Shown: piece after piece, positions 46,561 through 51,003 of the stretch
Layout: every line of letters starts with the position of its first letter
How positions within the stretch are numbered: the first letter of the stretch is position 1
Origin: Gnetum montanum
Lineage: Eukaryota > Streptophyta > Gnetopsida > Gnetales > Gnetaceae
Length of the DNA: 51,003 nucleotides
Assembly: GCA_015680685.1 (NCBI GenBank)
Contig: MNCI01014738.1
Location: 366,448-417,450, forward strand
Direction: 5' to 3'
The notes under the pieces: model-generated
What the model was told of the DNA's origin: nothing
Databases searched by the model: none
The model's input: only the letters and a program-made list of their open reading frames with translations
Made by a program: the position numbers and the translations under genes

Positions 46561-47867
46561 GCTACCTTTAAGGATTCATGAGATTCCAATGTTTATATTA
46601 AGAAGAACTAATCAAATTAGAACCTATAACTTTTTCATAAATAAAAAGTATATGTATGCTACCTTATTGTACAAGAAACAAAATGATCCATTCTGTCAGG
46701 ATATAAAAATAGATGACCATGCTTTGGATGATGTTAGTGATACAGGAGATGTTAATGTCTTTAAAAAGATTTGTTACATTACATCATTTGAGGAGGATGG
46801 CGAGATGAGATTGTAGTTTGATGGTCCTTTGGTTGATTTAAAGGAGGAAAATATTATTAGACACACATCATCTATAGCATCGCATCTAGTTATTTTGGGA
46901 AAAGAACTTAATCTGGTAAGAGCTTGGTTAGAAAATCCAAATGTTGAAAGTTTAGATTATGCACAACGGCCAACACTTTCAAAGTCACCCATTAATGAGT
47001 TCAACATAATTGGAATACTTCCAGTGTCATTTCCAATGTTGTTTCCATGTGGAAAATGTGACTTCCTTACAAGAAGATCCAAGGATGTCATGTTACATGA
47101 ATATATTGGACATCTAATTCAATATTATAAGGACAAACGATTTGGACATCATAAAAGATTTAGGTATCGAAAACAAATTTCTTTCATATTACTAAATAGC
47201 ATTGATGTTTTTAAAATTATATGAACTCATTATGTATTAATTTTATTTTCAGGTGTCCCATTTACAGCATGATAACAAGACATAGTGCATTGAAATCAAC
47301 ATCAATATTCTTCAAAAAAAAATATTACAAAAGCATCATTAACAATCTAGGAATTATGTGAAGGACTAAAAAATGCACCATCAGATAATTTTATTGATAA
47401 TTTGATGAGACGTGGAACAAAAATATGAGGAACACCTTCCTACTAAATAAAATGCAAAGCACAATTGTTTGATTTGATAAATGAGTTAGGTGCACTGATT
47501 GTTTTTTTTTTTTAACTTTGAGTGTAGCAGATCTTTACTGACTAGACCTACATATGGTAATGCTTATAGAACCAATGGAAACTATTTATGCAATAAAGGA
47601 ATGGAAAATAAAAAATATTATTGAGAATCCACATTTAGTTGCCAAGTTTATGCATCTTTGACATAAGGCATTTTGAGAAAAGGTATTATTTGAGGAATTA
47701 AATGTGGTTCATTACTAGACAAGATATGCAAGGCAACATAGGGGATCACCACATGTCCATGGCTTTATTTAGATCAAGGGAGCTCTAAACATAGAGGAAC
47801 TTGACTAGAATGATCCAGAAGCAGTTAAAAAGATGAGAGAGTTTTTTCATGCAATAACAAATGCATG
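46561..47867 (+). pseudogene. Helitron Rep (HUH) N-terminal region, part 1
   Basis: The + strand shows IRTYNFFINKK, then NEFNIIGILPVSFPMLFPCGKCDFLTRR, then IGHLIQYYKDKRFGHHKRFR, a plant Helitron signature. After a probable intron (donor 47164, acceptor AG before 47255) it reads MITRHSALKSTSIFFKK, then LMRRGTKI, then QLFDLINELGA, then RQHRGSPHVHGF. The two His of the HUH catalytic motif are at 47752-47760. Rep nicks and rejoins single-stranded DNA in rolling-circle transposition. Stops fall mainly at former Trp or Gln codons, and a run of T near 47510 carries a frameshift. The Helitron 5' terminus is missing, cut off by the LTR ending at 46560. Confidence 0.85.
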
Positions 47868-48413
47868 TGTAACATCCCATCCTTGGATGTCATAGAAAAT
47901 GTCAAACATATGTTATATTAGACATTATATGTAAGAAGAAAATATACCAAACATTAAATATATGTAATATTTAACATTACGCATGAGAGAAATAACAAGC
48001 TTTATTGATATAGAATAGTGTATCTGGATCATGCTCTAAGAGTGTTCCTTGGGGTTTTCTTCCTTCGGCATCTATTTCTTAAAGACAATCTAGCATTGCC
48101 ACCATGATTAGGCCTATTACTAGCCAAAAGGTATGGCCAGTCCACTTCTTGTCCCACTTCGCCCAACTCTCATGACTTGCCTATACCAACTTCACCACTC
48201 CATGCCTAGCACGACCTCTAAGCCCGAGTATAAATGCTTTAGGTCAAACCTGCAAAGGTTACCTCAAGAGACATGTCCATTATTATAATGCACACTTTTA
48301 GGTCTCAATTATAACTACCCTTTTTGGGTCTTGTTAAGATAACAATAACATTTGTTATGAAGAGGCACCATCTTTGTTATGCAATAACATCATTTGGAAA
48401 TGGGGACGTGACA
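47868..48413 (+). repeat. Small solo LTR or TRIM-like insertion inside the Helitron
   Basis: It begins TGTAACATCCCATCC and ends GGGGACGTGACA (546 bp), the TG...CA termini common in plant LTRs. The flanks GCATG (47863-47867) and ACATG (48414-48418) match at four of five bases. Removing it restores the Helitron reading TNA-WNSRFNQDG. It carries no ORF. Orientation is inferred only from the TGTAACATCC start. Confidence 0.7.
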
Positions 48414-49386
48414 ACATGGAATAGTAGATTCAATCAAGATGGAAAATCCAATGATGTAAGTTATTTGGAATTTGTGAACTTCTATTTCATTTATTTTAAA
48501 TTTTAAAATATTTTTGAATTAATTTTAAAAAATCATTAAAATTATACAATTATTTCATTTGTAGATGCACCATGTTAGTAATCCTAGGCATCCATGCAAG
48601 ATTGAAAGTTGATAGTTGCAATTCATGGATCTTGGTATTGATTATGATGATCTTTTAAATTTTGTTTAGTGTCATACAGTGTAAGAGAGGAGCGTGTTTA
48701 AGAATCCAAAATAATGTGTAAGTTTGCAAGTAGAATTATATTTCTCTAAATACATTGATTATTACATCATGAATGCATTTGATCTAGAAAAAAACTATAT
48801 GAATTTAATTTTTCACTAGGTATAATATTCCATGGCCATTACAAGCTCAATCAAAACTCTTTCAAGATCCACAAAATAAAAATCATGTTACTTATGAGCC
48901 ACATTGAAATGATTCGAAATTGAATGTTCATAATAAAATGATTCTTCAAACATGGAGAGCAAACATAGACTTTTGACCAGTGCTTGACAAATATGTTTTT
49001 ATTAAGTATATTGTAAAATATGCAGCAAAATCCAAAAAGAAGTCAAGCTTCTTTCATGATTTGTTACTTCGTATTGTAGAATCTCGAAACCTAGAGGAAA
49101 ATCCAATGGATGCATACAAAAGACTCATGATGGACACCACAACTAATAGAGACATTGTTGCTATGGAGGTTTGTCATATATTATATGAACTTCCATTAGT
49201 TGTATGTAGCAAAACATTTGATACTATAAATGTATCTAGAGATATCTATAAAAGAGTTATACTAGTTGTGGATGGAGATGAGGAACCAGAAGCATACACA
49301 TCCCTTACCAATGCATATCAAAAGAGACCACTGAAAATGAAAGGAGCTTCATTACTAAATGCTATGAAATATTTTACATTTACCTC
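48414..49386 (+). pseudogene. Helitron Rep region, part 2 (catalytic tyrosines)
   Basis: WNSRFNQDGKSND continues the Rep. A probable intron follows (GTAAGT at about 48457; TTTGTAG before 48565), then HHVSNPRHPCKIES and DYDDLLNFV of the Cys/His region. The clean frame at 48980-49386 has LDKYVFIKYIVKYAAKSKKKS; the Y-x-x-x-Y pair at 49017-49031 is the two-tyrosine catalytic motif of Helitron Rep. The helicase domain begins beyond and is cut by the LTR starting at 49387. This stretch has the fewest lesions of the Helitron. Confidence 0.85.
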
Positions 49387-50249
49387 TAATGAGTGGCGAG
49401 GTACCCCCACACCCAACCATATGAATACGAGCGTTCACACGTGATCCAGTCGAACTCCAAGGATTAAGTGCTTATGCGCTTACACAGAACAAGGATGGGT
49501 TATGTGATTGTTCTCTTCCCAAGCTTACTTGTAAGGCATAATTCTATGGTTAAGTAAACTTGAGGTATATGATTTTTATGTTTTTTTATGTTTTATGTTC
49601 CTGGTACTTAAAATGGAGAAAGGAAATAATTGAGTAAATAATTTGATTTAACTAATCAACTATGTTCTAACTAGTCCTAACACCAGCATCCGTTCCCACT
49701 TGCCAGACACATCCTGAACTAGTGTAACACTACTAGAATTACCATATGCTAGTCGTTCCTAGGTTACCAAGTGTTCCACATATGCTCGAAGTGGTCGTAC
49801 TAAGTGTGCTAACTCATTGATAATTAACAATTCAATATAAATAACTTTAATTAACTAATGATAGTAGCAAATAATAGTAAATAACATTTCAATGAAATAA
49901 TTAAGCTATTCTGAATGTTGCAAGATTTATCACAAAGTTTGTCTTCATTTCTGGACACAAGGTGTGCTCAGGTACACAATGCTCAAATAAAGATCCATTC
50001 ACTTTATGACTCCTAATGCAGACACTCAAAAATAATTCTAACTTTTGGAAGGAAAAATTGCAAGAGTTCAGCTAAGGGCTAAGAAACTAACTACAACATC
50101 AAGTGCCCTCATCTCTAATTTATAGGTGACGAGACAAGTTCTAATATCGCATGTCTGATATCGCTTTGGCATCTTCGATATTGTGTATCCAATATCGAGG
50201 GTTCGATATCAGGCATCCGATATCGAGGGTTGCATATCGTGACTCATCA
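49387..50249 (-). repeat. 3' LTR of element G, inserted in the Helitron
   Basis: In plus coordinates it runs TAATGAGTGGCGAGGTACCCC to GTGACTCATCA (863 bp), followed by TACCCCCACAATT, the reverse complement of the GTGGGGGTA polypurine tract. An ATATCG/GATATC array with at least six members is at 50135-50240 and a minus-strand TATAAATT box is near 50120. The 5 bases before it are ACCTC; the partner end is outside the window or disrupted. Confidence 0.85.
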
Positions 50250-50772
50250 TACCCCCACAATTAAATGAAAACTCATCCTTGAGTTCCTTACAAAATATTG
50301 GAAAGGTATGGGATTATTGATTGAACGATAACTAACAGTGACATGTAATGATAGACTCAGAGTGCCCAGTGAATAGATCGACAAACATATTACAGCATTG
50401 GTCTTCATATCCATTGTGGTGAACACTGTACATAGATAACATACAAATCCTCATTTGATAGCTTGAAGAGAGAGAGAAAAGAAAATGAGGCGCGTTGCTG
50501 CCGATGTCAAAAATGTACACACCCTTGTTCATCCATGGCCACATGATCAAGCTTGTTCCTTACGTAAATGCTCTAGCTCCAATCCATCCTGAGTGCTCCC
50601 TCTTATCCCAGTCCATTGTTCATGTGATCACCATCTGTACACACAACACAATCACGAATTAGCAAGGATAGATAAGATATAATGTAATTGATACCTTGCC
50701 TCAATATGAAGCACCTTGGCTAGGTTGTGGGTATGGCAAATACTAGGTTAGAGGTTTGTAACTGATAACTAC
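50250..50772 (-). pseudogene. 3' interior of element G with short ORF2 remnant
   Basis: Minus strand. GCTAATTCGTG then GTGTGTACAG, directly followed by ATGGTG (ATG 50634-50632), reproduces the branch-point and acceptor arrangement before ORF2. The reading after the ATG hits a stop in four codons. Only about 385 bp separate it from the polypurine tract, as in element C. The intron side, 50640-50772, is homologous to about 15870-15970 of C. Confidence 0.55.
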
Positions 50773-51003
50773 TGATGAGTGACAAGGTACCCCTACACTC
50801 AACCATACGAAACGAGCGTCGCACGCGCGATCCGGTCAAACTCCACAGATGGACTAGTTGTGGCACCTAGATAGTTAGCCTTAGGTCGCAGTTCGCTGTC
50901 TTCCCATCTAGACTAGTTTTGCATATGTCATGTATGGTTTAGTCTAGATGAGGTGTATGATGTGTTTCCTAATCTACGCTACTCCTGAAGACAATGGAAA
51001 AGA
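50773..51003 (-). repeat. LTR H, partial, runs off the window
   Basis: TGATGAGTGACAAGGTACCCC is the shared LTR terminus. The following GACTAGTTGTGGCACCTAGATAGTTA and TGTCATGTATGGTTTAGTC blocks match the solo LTR at 11318 and the N2 LTR more closely than G. It interrupts the interior of G upstream of its ORF2 acceptor, so I read it as a nested insertion. Confidence 0.75.

Noticed and set aside
50332-50550. 72-residue minus-strand ORF in G as a host gene
   Set aside because: It lies between a 3' LTR and an ORF2 acceptor, and shows no recognisable domain.

Overview
This is plant nuclear DNA, almost certainly from a large repeat-rich genome. It is AT-rich and I see no intact host gene. It holds nested, old and mutually related Athila-type (Ty3/gypsy) LTR retrotransposons, together with a LINE fossil, a Helitron fossil, a possible SINE and one decayed subtilase gene. 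The subtilase remnant keeps a strong preference for C/G at third codon positions, which hints at a monocot-like ancestor, but the species cannot be named from this window.

Layout. Positions 1-2801 are the 3' end of a retroelement (N2, + strand). Positions 3840-4830 are a subtilisin-like protease pseudogene (- strand). Positions 5700-8510 are a LINE remnant (- strand). A SINE-like pair lies at 8720-9010 and an LTR fragment at 9478-9880. A solo LTR with a perfect 5-bp target duplication is at 11318-12251. A + strand gag fossil is at 13440-14650. Positions 14674-26664 are a rearranged minus-strand composite: LTR, complete internal region (element C), truncated LTR, gag fragment, LTR (element D). 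Positions 26665-36502 are the internal region of a second minus-strand element (E), with ORF2, integrase, RNase H, RT, protease and gag. Positions 36539-45730 are a complete LTR element (N, + strand) inserted into the 5' LTR of E with target duplication CATAT. The rest of E's LTR is 45736-46560. Positions 46561-49386 are a Helitron Rep fossil, itself hit by a small LTR at 47868-48413. Positions 49387-50249 are the 3' LTR of another element (G), followed by part of its interior. A further LTR (H) starts at 50773 and runs off the window.

How the parts relate. N, N2, C, E and G share LTR termini, and where visible they share a primer-binding site matching plant tRNA-Asp, a related gag and a second ORF after the pol position. 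N carries gag and ORF2 but no protease, RT, RNase H or integrase, and N2 shows the same gag to ORF2 layout, so N/N2 look like a non-autonomous family that would need enzymes from C/E-type relatives. Two observations deserve most attention. First, a branch-point-like TACTAAT/GCTAAT plus a 3' splice acceptor abuts the ORF2 start in five copies. Second, upstream of ORF2 in both N and E there is an internal copy of a promoter-like module matching that element's own LTR U3 type. All coding regions are broken, mostly by stops at former Trp and Gln codons and by Asp-to-Asn changes, as expected from long-term cytosine deamination.
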